From assembly GCA_046296435.1 (NCBI GenBank), contig JBKBLI010000032.1:1-36193 (forward strand): a stretch of 36,193 bases of DNA, read 5' to 3'. Below are positions 23,909-32,639 of this stretch, in pieces. The notes below the pieces were generated by a model, which saw nothing but the letters and a program-made list of their open reading frames with translations, did not search any database and was not told where the DNA came from. The DNA comes from M3007 sp046296435 (GTDB lineage Bacteria > Bacteroidota > Bacteroidia > Chitinophagales > Saprospiraceae). Position 1 is the first letter of the stretch. The number at the start of each line of letters is the position of its first letter. The translations under genes and the position numbers were made by a program.

Positions 23909-24619
23909 TTAACCCAACTTGACCGAAGGTGTAGTAATGTGAGGCGGCTTCATATAAAAAGGCTCGAAATATGAAACCTCCTCAAAATCAGACTGTTCAA
24001 ACTTGTTTTGCGCCAAATGCGCCAGATGTGAAGCCGAGTTCTTTACGGGCGAGAACACCGATTTCGGGGGCAAAGATACGGATTTTATCTTAACTGTGCC
24101 GTTCCCTAAAAAAAATATCCATTTATATTCCAAATTTTGCGAAAACTTGCCCACAAAATCTAAAAGAGCGTCGGCGCTTTCGGCCACAAGGGGGAGGGCT
24201 GGGGACAAAGGCGAGAGATCGGCTCCGAAGATCTGCGTCCACACTTCCTGTCGCCGCGCGTCGAGCATCGGAACGAACACCGGCGAAGCGTATGCCGACG
24301 GCATGACCTGGCGGGCGCCCCAAGCCATGGCCTGCAGGGTATCGACCGCGATGAGCGGGATATCCAGGGCTTCGCAAATGCCCTTAGCGACCGAAGCGCC
24401 TACGCGCAGTCCGGTGTACGAACCCGGCCCCCGGCTCAGGGCTACGGCGTCAAGGCTATCGTATGTCCAGCCCAGGGCCTGCATACAATCTTGAATGAAA
24501 ACGGTGATCTGGGCGGCGTGGTTGCTCTGCCCGCTGCGCTCCATCCTCGATTCGCCGCCCTCGGCCAAGGCGACGGAGCAGATATCTGTAGCGGTTTCGA
24601 TCAGGAGTATTCTGGTCAT
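23909..24619 (-). CDS. tsaB: tRNA threonylcarbamoyladenosine biosynthesis protein TsaB
   Basis: This 236-residue protein is a partner of TsaD and TsaE in making t6A at position 37 of ANN-decoding tRNAs. The ASKHA-type N-terminal domain is clear: ILLIETATDICSVALAEGG, SNHAAQITVFI and the hallmark ALSRGPGSYTGLRVGASVAKG. A typical central segment follows (FVPMLDARRQEVWTQIF). The C-terminal part (about 165-236) is less conserved and ends in FEPFYMKPPH. The gene begins only six bases after mnmA on the same strand, so both tRNA-modification genes are in one operon. Confidence 0.95.
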   Translation of the reverse strand: MTRILLIETATDICSVALAEGGESRMERSGQSNHAAQITVFIQDCMQALGWTYDSLDAVALSRGPGSYTGLRVGASVAKGICEALDIPLIAVDTLQAMAWGARQVMPSAYASPVFVPMLDARRQEVWTQIFGADLSPLSPALPLVAESADALLDFVGKFSQNLEYKWIFFLGNGTVKIKSVSLPPKSVFSPVKNSASHLAHLAQNKFEQSDFEEVSYFEPFYMKPPHITTPSVKLG

Positions 24620-24625
24620 GCGCGA

Positions 24626-25729
<1,104 letters not shown>

Positions 25730-25822
25730 ATCTCGCTGTTTGTGGTCTATCAAAAAAAGCAGGTCGCTTCAACATCCCTCCACAGTGCTGTTCTCGAAGC
25801 GCCGTAGGCTCCAACAATACCG

Positions 25823-25830
25823 CAAAGTTA
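25823..25830 (-). promoter_or_regulatory. Promoter -7 box for mnmA-tsaB (TAACTTTG)
   Basis: An exact TAnnTTTG match on the minus strand, giving a predicted start near 25816 and an 87-base leader before mnmA. No clear -33 TTG at the usual spacing. Confidence 0.5.
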
Positions 25831-25951
25831 CGCTTAAAACGCCGTAAAGTGCCATTTAGTTGCAAGCGCCGTGCCCGCACCCTATTCTTTCGTCCGGCAT
25901 CTTCTGCCAACCCGCAAAGATGATATATTTACAGAAAAATACCACGTACCA

Positions 25952-26167
25952 ATGAAATTTGGCAGAGGAGCAATCCTNNNNNNNNNNNNNNNNNNNNNNN
26001 NNNNNNNNNNNNNNNNNNNNNNNNNNNNNNNNNNNNNNNNNNNNNNNNNNNNNNNNNNNNNNNNNNNNNNNNNNNNCGGCGACAACAGCCATCCTCAAGT
26101 CCTGCAAATATGCGACATATTTTTAGCAGAACTAAAAAAGCGCAACGCCGCAAACCTGTCTGCGTAA
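25952..26167 (+). CDS. Possible small protein interrupted by an assembly gap
   Basis: An ATG at 25952 opens MKFGRGAI, and after the N-run the same frame continues GDNSHPQVLQICDIFLAELK to TAA at 26165-26167. If the Ns are real it is 71 residues; if they stand for about one codon it is about 39. A near-consensus TATATTTA lies at 25924-25931. I recognise no family, and the frame could be fortuitous. The main support is that the part after the gap looks like an amphipathic helix. Confidence 0.25.
   Translation: MKFGRGAIXXXXXXXXXXXXXXXXXXXXXXXXXXXXXXXXXXGDNSHPQVLQICDIFLAELKKRNAANLSA
25978..26076. other. Assembly gap (99 N) in the mnmA-lipoprotein intergenic region
   Basis: Ninety-nine unresolved bases within the 568-base region between the mnmA start and the 3' end of the TIM-barrel lipoprotein gene. 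Apart from the tentative small frame and the mnmA promoter box, nothing else is seen in this region. Confidence 0.95.
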
Positions 26168-26297
26168 AACAAAAAGCGCTCCGAGATCTCGTTGACTTTT
26201 GAAGCCGGCCATGGTCTCGCCCATTTTTTGCGTTTATCGCCGGATTAGGCGCATTCTCTGTGCGGCGCCCTCAAAACTATGGCTACACGCCGATCCC

Positions 26298-27344
26298 TCA
26301 GCGAAGATTGGACAAGATGCGGCGCGCATCGTGACGCCTGATGCAAGCTCTGTTCAGATGGAAAAGGCCCCACTCGGCATCGGGGGGCAGCGGTATGGCG
26401 CGCAGGGCATGCGCTGCCCTTTGCAATAAATCCGTCGAGACAGTTTCGCAGCGGATCCAGTCGCCGTTGCGCAGGTAGTGACCGTCGCGAAAGGTGCTTT
26501 TCTTGACGTTGAAACAACCCGCCCGATCTGCCAGCGGCTCAAAATACGCCGTATCGGCGGCCAACTCCTCTTCCGAAAGCGCGGGCAATATTTTCCAAAA
26601 CTGGCCGTCGCGATAGATCAGGCTCCAGGCAAAAAGCGGAAGCGCAGGATCAAGCGGCAATGGGTAGCGCCTGGCTGGACTCAGATATTTCGCCAACTCC
26701 GCCAGATCGAGTATAGAGTTCTCAACGCCCCAGTCGTCAATATCGCCCGTATTGTAAGCCATGAGCAAGACCCGATCGGCGGGCGGTACGCCCGTGCGCT
26801 CCGGGAACTTGTATTGATGCAGGCGCAACGTGCTTACGATGCGCATTTCGGACGGAAGCCGCCGGCGCAGATGGCGCAAAAAGTCAAAATATGTCTCCCG
26901 CGTCCGCGCTGTCCAGTCGCAGTCCAATAACAAGGCATGGGGCTGGTCGGCGCGGGGATACAGTTCCGCATAGTTGGCATACAAACCGGCGACCGCCGAA
27001 GCCAGCCATTCGGCGCGTCCGGCAGACAAATTCGCAAATACGGCATTGGTCAAAAAGACTGCCGGCGTTATTTCATAGCGCCAGATCCCCGTCGTGTCGC
27101 TCACTTCGAGCAAAGCGCTTGGCTGCGGGCTATCGTAGGCCCCGTCGGATACAATATCCGCGATCTTGACGTACAAACGGCGGCATCCGAGGCTATCCAT
27201 CCAGGCGCGCTCCTCCTCGCCCAGCGCAAAATTGGTTTTCCAGTAGAAGGTCGCAATGCGGCTGGGACCAGTCTCTTCAGACGAAGAGCAGCCCGCTAAC
27301 ATGGCGAACAAGACGCCGCCCCAAAACCCCTTGACCCGCTTCAT
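26298..27344 (-). CDS. Lipoprotein with TIM-barrel-like domain (glycosidase-like, function unknown)
   Basis: This 348-residue protein starts at the ATG at 27342-27344 and has a lipoprotein signal peptide (MKRVKGFWGGVLFAMLAGC; lipobox LAGC). The body has alternating strands and helices with features I recall from an uncharacterised Bacteroidota family: FYWKTNFAL near the mature start, LYVKIADI, LLDCDWTARTRETYFDFL, STLRLHQYKFPERTG and VLLMAYNTGDI. The acidic DCDW segment and a later aromatic strand (LFAWSLIYRDGQ) resemble the catalytic-strand layout of GH18-like or other TIM-barrel hydrolases, but no family assignment is secure. It is anchored in the inner or outer membrane and transcribed away from the haloperoxidase gene. 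Confidence 0.6.
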   Translation of the reverse strand: MKRVKGFWGGVLFAMLAGCSSSEETGPSRIATFYWKTNFALGEEERAWMDSLGCRRLYVKIADIVSDGAYDSPQPSALLEVSDTTGIWRYEITPAVFLTNAVFANLSAGRAEWLASAVAGLYANYAELYPRADQPHALLLDCDWTARTRETYFDFLRHLRRRLPSEMRIVSTLRLHQYKFPERTGVPPADRVLLMAYNTGDIDDWGVENSILDLAELAKYLSPARRYPLPLDPALPLFAWSLIYRDGQFWKILPALSEEELAADTAYFEPLADRAGCFNVKKSTFRDGHYLRNGDWIRCETVSTDLLQRAAHALRAIPLPPDAEWGLFHLNRACIRRHDARRILSNLR

Positions 27345-27673
27345 GCCGCAAATATCGCCAGCGCGCAAGACATCCCCTCAAAAATCTGTAAACCGGGTCA
27401 TGAATTTTATATCAACTTAACAACTGCGTTTTTCTGCAAAAAAAGCGCTCCCGCTTGCGTATGAAGCCCGGAATGGTCTTTTTTAAAAAAAAGAGGTGAA
27501 ACACCTGGCGCGGGCCGCAGGCGCAAAGCAGCGCGCGTGGATATGAGAAGCGCGCTCGCGCCCACTTTTCGCCCACTTCATACATTCTGTGAGCTATTTC
27601 CACGCAGGGCGGCACAATTTATAAAAAAAAGCGATTTTTGCAGCGGTTAAACAAATTTTTACAATCTCTTTTT
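27345..27673. other. Divergent intergenic region between the TIM-barrel lipoprotein and haloperoxidase genes
   Basis: These 329 bases should hold promoters for both directions, but no exact TAnnTTTG is seen; GATTTTTG at 27631-27638 on the plus strand is near-consensus. The region carries a T6A8 palindrome (27479-27492) and a looser T5/A7 pair (27429-27444). No gene is supported. Confidence 0.45.
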
Positions 27674-29038
27674 ATGAAAAAATTCTCAACCATAAGGTTT
27701 GGACTGCGGCCGATATGGGCTGCGCTAAGCATAACGCTTCTTTTAGGCTCTTGTCAGGATACGCCGACATACATTCCGGTTCCAGAGGGCGCCGACGCTA
27801 TACGCGCCGATTTTGCGCATGACTACATCGCCTTGTCGCTCAAGATATCTAAAGAAACGCCGGGTTTTACGCCTCCAGTGGCGGCGCGGGCGTTTGGCTA
27901 TCTTGGCCTTGGTCTCTACGAGGCTTCGGTGCACGGCATGAAGGGCTACCGCTCTTTGCAGGGTCTGCTCAATCAGTTTCCGGCCGGCTCCGTACCTGAC
28001 CCGGAATTTGGCAAGGAGTATCACTGGGGTATTTGCGCCAGCGCGGCCATGGCCGAGATGATGTTTGGTTTGTACAAGTCCGCTTCGCAGGCCAATCGCA
28101 ACGAGATCATCAAGATCCGCCAGCGCTACGAAAGCGCATGGATCGCCCAGATCGACCCCGACATTGCCGAGCGCTCCCGCGAACTGGGCAAGGCCATCGG
28201 TTTGGCTATATACAACTACTCGGTGAGCGACGGCTTGGATCTGTGCTATCAGGACAATTTCCCGGCCTCTTACACATTGCCAGAATTTCCTGGGGCGTGG
28301 AAGCCGACACCGCCGACCTTTCTGCCTGCTCTGCAACCCTATTGGGGCGAAGCGCGGCCATTCGTAGGCGCCAACGTGCTGGGCACGCAGCCGCCTGTCC
28401 ACCCGGCATACGGATCGGATCCCACGTCGCTATTTTATGCGCAAGGTCTGGAAGTGTGGCAGGTGAGTCAACAGCTGACGCAAGAGCAAAAGGTCATCGC
28501 CGAATTTTGGAGCGACGATCCGGAAGAAACCTTCACGCCTGGCGGCCACTCGATGTCCATCGCTATGCAGGTATTGCAGCAAGAAAACGCCAACCTCACT
28601 TTGGCGGCTGAGACGTACGCCAAGGTCGGCATGGCCTTGCACGACGCCTTTGTCTCTTGCTGGAAGACCAAATACGTCCACAACCTGATACGCCCGGTTC
28701 ATTACATCCGCCAGCACTTCAATCCGGCCTACAACAGTCACCTGATCACGCCGCCGTTCCCCGAATTCACGTCGGGGCACTCCGTACAGTCCGGCGCCGC
28801 CATGCAGGTGCTGGCGGACTTGTTTGGCAACGGGTACAAGTTCACGGACAGAAGCCATGCCAGCCGCACCGATATCGACGGCACGCCGCGCAGCTTCAAC
28901 ACCTTTATCGAGATTGCTCAGGAGGCGGCCATTTCGCGCCTGTACGGCGGCATCCACTTTCGCGCGGCCATAGAGTTTGGCTTAGAACAGGGTCAAAAAG
29001 TGGGCCGCAACATCGGCGCCTTGCCTTTTAAAAAATAA
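27674..29038 (+). CDS. Vanadium-dependent haloperoxidase-like PAP2-superfamily lipoprotein
   Basis: This 454-residue protein starts at the ATG at 27674, giving a lipoprotein signal peptide (ending LLLGSC). The vanadate/phosphate-binding signature of the acid phosphatase/chloroperoxidase superfamily is complete: K333-x6-R340-P341 (KYVHNLIRP), TSGH with H369, and R422-x5-H428 (RLYGGIH). The N-terminal half is helical. Family members are either vanadate haloperoxidases that oxidise halides with hydrogen peroxide or phosphatases. This length and the helical N-terminus match bacterial proteins annotated as haloperoxidases, but halogenating activity is not shown by sequence. The alpha-galactosidase-like gene begins one base after its stop, so the two are transcribed together. 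Confidence 0.85.
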   Translation: MKKFSTIRFGLRPIWAALSITLLLGSCQDTPTYIPVPEGADAIRADFAHDYIALSLKISKETPGFTPPVAARAFGYLGLGLYEASVHGMKGYRSLQGLLNQFPAGSVPDPEFGKEYHWGICASAAMAEMMFGLYKSASQANRNEIIKIRQRYESAWIAQIDPDIAERSRELGKAIGLAIYNYSVSDGLDLCYQDNFPASYTLPEFPGAWKPTPPTFLPALQPYWGEARPFVGANVLGTQPPVHPAYGSDPTSLFYAQGLEVWQVSQQLTQEQKVIAEFWSDDPEETFTPGGHSMSIAMQVLQQENANLTLAAETYAKVGMALHDAFVSCWKTKYVHNLIRPVHYIRQHFNPAYNSHLITPPFPEFTSGHSVQSGAAMQVLADLFGNGYKFTDRSHASRTDIDGTPRSFNTFIEIAQEAAISRLYGGIHFRAAIEFGLEQGQKVGRNIGALPFKK

Positions 29039-29039
29039 G

Positions 29040-30857
29040 ATGAAAGCGATCGAAGCAGTCCTGACAGTAGATGGGCGCGCATATGCGTTACCTATCGGCA
29101 AAACGGCGTTTTACGACGACTTTTACGTCGATTGCACTGAAGAGAACGGCTGCATCTGGTCGATATTCGTACATCCAAAGCGGGATATAGACATCCAGTC
29201 CTGTCACATGCGCTTTGCGCTCGGCGAGTTCGGGCGCAAAGCGTTTTTGTGCAACGGTTACCAGTCGTGGAGCGAGACCCGATGGTCGCTTGACGGGCTG
29301 AATCCGGTGCGGAATCTGCGTCTTTTCAAGAGCAAGTTCGGGGCCTATGGCGACGCGCTTTTTACGGATGATCAAACGGCCAGCCGGCCCTATTCATGGA
29401 ACGCGGGGCTATTTCGGAATGCCGACGGGACCTACGAAATGATTGGCTCCCTGCGCGAAGACGTGTGCTTCACCCGCTTCGAATGGCTGCCCGAGCGCAA
29501 AGAGTTGATCGCCCGCAAGGATCTGCGCCGCCTGCGCCTCTCGCACTCTTTCCCCCTCGCCCATTTTTGGCGCGGCAGCGCCGTACGCGAGCNNNNNNNN
29601 NNNNNNNNNNNNNNNNNNNNNNNNNNNNNNNNNNNNNNNNNNNNNNNNNNNNNNNNNNNNNNNNNNNNNNNNNNNNNNNNNNNNNNNNNNCGCGACTTGT
29701 TCGAAGCCTATGCCGGGCAGATACGTCGGCAGGTCGCGTATCCGTGGCGCGCGGCGACGTCTGAAGCGCCTGCGCTGGGCTGGACCAGTTGGTACCGGTA
29801 TTTCAATCGGCTCGCTTATGCCGACCTGACGCGGGATCTGGAAGCCGTCGCGCAGAGCGACCTGCCCTTTCGCTACTTTCAGATTGACGACGGCTGGCAG
29901 CGCGAAGTCGGCGACTGGCGCGACACGCGCCCCGAGATGCAGCCAGGCATGGCCGATCTGGCCCGCCGCATTCGCGAGGCAGGTCTGAAGCCGGGCATCT
30001 GGTTTGCGCCTTTTGTCGCCTCGCGGCGCTCTGTACTCGCGCGCCAACACCCCGACTGGCTGCTTCGCGACGCCGGCGGACGGCCGGTCAAGGCAGGGTG
30101 GAACCCCTTGTGGGGAGGTGATTTTTATGCTTTGGATATCAGTCGTCCGGCCCTGCGGGAGTATCTGAGCGGCTGTCTGCACATTGCGGCCGATCGCTGG
30201 GGCTACGATTTTTTCAAACTCGACTTTTTGTATGCCGCCGCTCTGCGCCCCGAACCGGAGCGCACCCGGGCGCAGATTATGTCGGAGGCGCTAGAGTTCC
30301 TCTATGCCCAGTTGCCGCGCCAGACTATTCTTGCCTGCGGGGTTCCGTTGGGGGCCGGTTGGGGGCGCTGCGAATACCTGCGCGTCAGCGGCGACACCCA
30401 CCTGTCGTGGCGGCATCGGGCGGCGTCGTGGATCGGTCACCGCGAGCGGCCGGATACGTTAGCGGCTCTGCATACTAACCTGACGCGCTGGGGCTTGGGG
30501 CGCGGGGCTTGGGGTCATGATCCGGACGTTTTCGTCCTGCGCGACCACGCTCAGAAGCTAACGCCCGTACAACGGCAAACCCTGCTGAGCGTCAATGCAT
30601 TGCTGGGCGACTTGCTTTTTTGTTCCGACGACCTGAACGCATACAGCCCTGCGCAACAATCCATGCTACGCGAAGCGCTTGCATTGCAAAAGGCGACAGT
30701 GGAACGCGTGACGCCCCTTGGTCCGGAGCTCTACCGGATTGACTACCAAATCGAACGGGAGAAATTCATGATGCTGGTCAACTTGTCTGGACGGGTCGTC
30801 AGGCTCGCTGAGGCGACGCTATCGCCTTACGAGACCCTGACGTTGCGGCGTAGCTGA
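29040..30857 (+). CDS. GH36-type alpha-galactosidase (clan GH-D)
   Basis: This 605-codon glycoside hydrolase (33 codons are N) has an N-terminal beta-sandwich with FLCNGYQSWSETRW (about 80-95), followed by a TIM barrel. Barrel motifs: GWTSWYRYFNRL, FQIDDGWQ (D283-D284), KPGIWFAPFVASRRS, and DFFKLDFLYAA with the expected nucleophile D395. RVSGDTHLSW holds the expected acid/base D452. Family enzymes are retaining and release alpha-galactose from oligosaccharides. No signal peptide is seen, so it is probably cytoplasmic. It follows the haloperoxidase-like gene with one intervening base. The N-run lies between the beta-sandwich and the barrel. The 3' end overlaps the convergent methyltransferase gene by 39 bases. 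Confidence 0.85.
   Translation: MKAIEAVLTVDGRAYALPIGKTAFYDDFYVDCTEENGCIWSIFVHPKRDIDIQSCHMRFALGEFGRKAFLCNGYQSWSETRWSLDGLNPVRNLRLFKSKFGAYGDALFTDDQTASRPYSWNAGLFRNADGTYEMIGSLREDVCFTRFEWLPERKELIARKDLRRLRLSHSFPLAHFWRGSAVREXXXXXXXXXXXXXXXXXXXXXXXXXXXXXXXXXRDLFEAYAGQIRRQVAYPWRAATSEAPALGWTSWYRYFNRLAYADLTRDLEAVAQSDLPFRYFQIDDGWQREVGDWRDTRPEMQPGMADLARRIREAGLKPGIWFAPFVASRRSVLARQHPDWLLRDAGGRPVKAGWNPLWGGDFYALDISRPALREYLSGCLHIAADRWGYDFFKLDFLYAAALRPEPERTRAQIMSEALEFLYAQLPRQTILACGVPLGAGWGRCEYLRVSGDTHLSWRHRAASWIGHRERPDTLAALHTNLTRWGLGRGAWGHDPDVFVLRDHAQKLTPVQRQTLLSVNALLGDLLFCSDDLNAYSPAQQSMLREALALQKATVERVTPLGPELYRIDYQIEREKFMMLVNLSGRVVRLAEATLSPYETLTLRRS
29593..29690. other. Assembly gap (98 N) inside the GH36 gene
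   Basis: Ninety-eight unresolved bases. The frame is kept. The flanks (HFWRGSAVRE and RDLFEAYAGQI) look close to continuous for this family. Confidence 0.95.
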
Positions 30858-31787
30858 AGCCCGGATGAGAAAACAACGGTGAATTTTTTTGTTCCTAAAA
30901 TCCTCTGGCACGGTACGGCGGCTGATTTCCTCCACCGTATAGGCTGCCTCGATGGCTTCTGAAAGACGGAACCTGCGCGCATTGGTCGAAAAGATCAGGA
31001 CGCCGTCGGGCGCAAGCAGCCGCATGCAGCGGCGGATGAGTTCGGGGTGGTCGCGCTGTATGTCGAGGACGTCGCGCATTCGTTTGCTGTTGGAGAAGGT
31101 GGGCGGGTCCAATACGATCAGATCCCATCCCGACGGCGCAGAGGGATGCCGGAGCCACTCCAGCACGTCAGCCTGAAGGGTGCGGTGCGCAGGCGGGTGA
31201 AAACCGTTGAGAGCCAGGTTGCGGCCGGCCCACTCTAAATAGGTATTGGACAGGTCGAGGGTCAGGGTCTCGGTTGCGCCGCCGGCTGCGGCATAGACGC
31301 TGAAGGCCCCGGTGTAGGCAAAGAGATTGAGCGCGCGCTTACCGGCGGACATCTGTCGGGCGAGCATTCGGGTATTGCGATGATCGAGAAAAAGACCAGT
31401 ATCCAAATAGTCTGATAGATTGACGATGAACCGCAAACCGTTCTCCGTCACGACGGCTTCGGCGCCTTGGCGCGCAAAGATTTCGTACTGGCTCAAGCCC
31501 TTCTGACGTTGGCGAAACTTGAGAAAAATGCGCTCGCGGGGGGTATCGAGGACTTGCCCCATCACGTCGAGGCACTCCTCTAACCATTGGCTATGCGCGT
31601 CGTCGTCCATGCCGTGGTTGCGCGCGTATTCGGCGGCGTGCAACATATCGCCATAGCGGTCGATGGCAAAGGGATAGGACGGTATGTCCGCGTCGTAGAT
31701 CCGATAGCAACTAAGGTCCAGCCGTTTGGCCCACTTGGCGATGTGGCGATGGACTTTGCGAAGGCGGTTTTCGAAATCCGGATGCAT
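30819..31787 (-). CDS. RlmK-like class I SAM-dependent rRNA methyltransferase
   Basis: This 322-residue protein matches the C-terminal (RlmK) half of the RlmKL/RlmI type of 23S rRNA methyltransferases. The N-terminus NRLRKVHRHIAKWAKRLDLS is followed by YRIYDADIPSYPFAIDRYGD. After a TGLFLDHRNTR segment comes the SAM-binding LNLFAYTGAFSVYAAAGGA, then LDLSNTYLEWAGRN and the catalytic-pocket motif DPPTFSNSKRM. RlmK makes m7G2069 in E. coli as part of a two-domain protein. Here only that half is present, and its RlmL partner (with THUMP domain) is not in the window. It could also methylate another rRNA base. Its stop lies inside the tail of the GH36 gene (39-base convergent overlap). Confidence 0.85.
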   Translation of the reverse strand: MHPDFENRLRKVHRHIAKWAKRLDLSCYRIYDADIPSYPFAIDRYGDMLHAAEYARNHGMDDDAHSQWLEECLDVMGQVLDTPRERIFLKFRQRQKGLSQYEIFARQGAEAVVTENGLRFIVNLSDYLDTGLFLDHRNTRMLARQMSAGKRALNLFAYTGAFSVYAAAGGATETLTLDLSNTYLEWAGRNLALNGFHPPAHRTLQADVLEWLRHPSAPSGWDLIVLDPPTFSNSKRMRDVLDIQRDHPELIRRCMRLLAPDGVLIFSTNARRFRLSEAIEAAYTVEEISRRTVPEDFRNKKIHRCFLIRASATPQRQGLVRR

Positions 31788-31896
31788 GGCGACGCTGCGG
31801 TCGAGGGTTTAGGGCGCGAGGCGGGGGAGGATGCGGGTAATTGGACGAGCACAGGGCATCCTTTTTTTCGTCAAAAAGGGCGATTCTGAGCTGCGA

Positions 31897-32346
31897 TCAG
31901 ATGTTTTTGACGGTATTTTTCTCCGTAAGAATGTCCTTCAACTCTTTGAGGAAGGCATATTGGTCTGGCATGATCTTTTTGAAGGCTTCTTTAATGGCAA
32001 AGAAAGCGCCTTTCTCTAAGTCGGGCATCAGGTTGTTGAGGTGTTCGTACGCGCGTTCTTTGGCTACGCGGTAATCTTCGTAGATCAGCGCGCGAAGGGA
32101 GGGAATGTCATACCATTCGGCCTCTACGGCAATGGCTTTTCGGGATGCTCCGTCAGCGTTTTGCGTCGGCTCCAGTTCGATGCATTGGGATATGATGGCC
32201 TGATTGGCTACGCCCTCTGGCGCTTCCGGCGTCTGCCAGCGCTGCGCTTCGGAAACTTCAGAGGGATTTTGATTCATCAGAAAAACTTCAAGCCCTTCTT
32301 CGCCCATACGGTAGATGATAACATCTGTTGGTATTGGTGTGCTCAT
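31897..32346 (-). CDS. Nudix-like protein without a recognisable Nudix box
   Basis: This 149-residue protein starts at the ATG at 32344-32346. The beginning (TDVIIYRMGEEGLEVFLMNQ, then RWQTPEAPEG) resembles the first two strands of Nudix hydrolases, where an 'IYR..g..evfLv' strand precedes a 'W.lPkG' turn. The following region lacks the G-x5-E-x7-REUXEE-x-G-U catalytic motif. The rest is helical (DYRVAKERAYEHLNNLMPDL, FAIKEAFKKIMPDQYAFL). It may be a degenerate Nudix fold with a regulatory or binding role. Family memory only, so this is tentative. A promoter box lies 25 bases upstream of the start. Confidence 0.45.
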   Translation of the reverse strand: MSTPIPTDVIIYRMGEEGLEVFLMNQNPSEVSEAQRWQTPEAPEGVANQAIISQCIELEPTQNADGASRKAIAVEAEWYDIPSLRALIYEDYRVAKERAYEHLNNLMPDLEKGAFFAIKEAFKKIMPDQYAFLKELKDILTEKNTVKNI

Positions 32347-32370
32347 GCGCTGAATTTTGTTAAAGAAAAA

Positions 32371-32378
32371 CAAACTTA
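32371..32378 (-). promoter_or_regulatory. Promoter -7 box for the Nudix-like gene (TAAGTTTG)
   Basis: An exact TAnnTTTG on the minus strand with a predicted start near 32364, about 18 bases before the ATG. The -33 element is not clear. Confidence 0.45.
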
Positions 32379-32565
32379 TACTTAAACAAGATTGTAGGGA
32401 GAAAGTTCTGCATCGCTTTTTGAACTACCTTTTGCGGGTTGTGGCTTTTGCCTTGGCGCAAGTTTTCTCCTCGCAAAAGTATCTCTTTTTGGTAAAAGAG
32501 ATTGCGCTCGGATGGCATTTGGCGCAAGTCAGGCGCATTTGTCGCTGCAACAACGGCTTTTTTTC

Positions 32566-32612
32566 AAAAAAAAAGAGCAGGCCGCTCTGCCTGTAAGGAA
32601 CAAAGCGGCCTG
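32566..32612 (-). terminator. Intrinsic terminator of secDF
   Basis: A perfect 9-bp stem (32578-32586 with 32604-32612), a 17-base loop, CTC, and then nine T on the minus strand (complement of 32566-32574). It starts 28 bases after the secDF stop. The T9 tract is directly followed by G and seven A on that strand. Confidence 0.8.
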
Positions 32613-32639
32613 TCTGCGTTTAATTGCCCGTATCCGACA

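Noticed and set aside
24071..24078. TATCTTTG on the minus strand
   Set aside because: It lies inside the tsaB coding region, so a chance match is more likely. It could only serve the arsR gene with a leader of over 340 bases.
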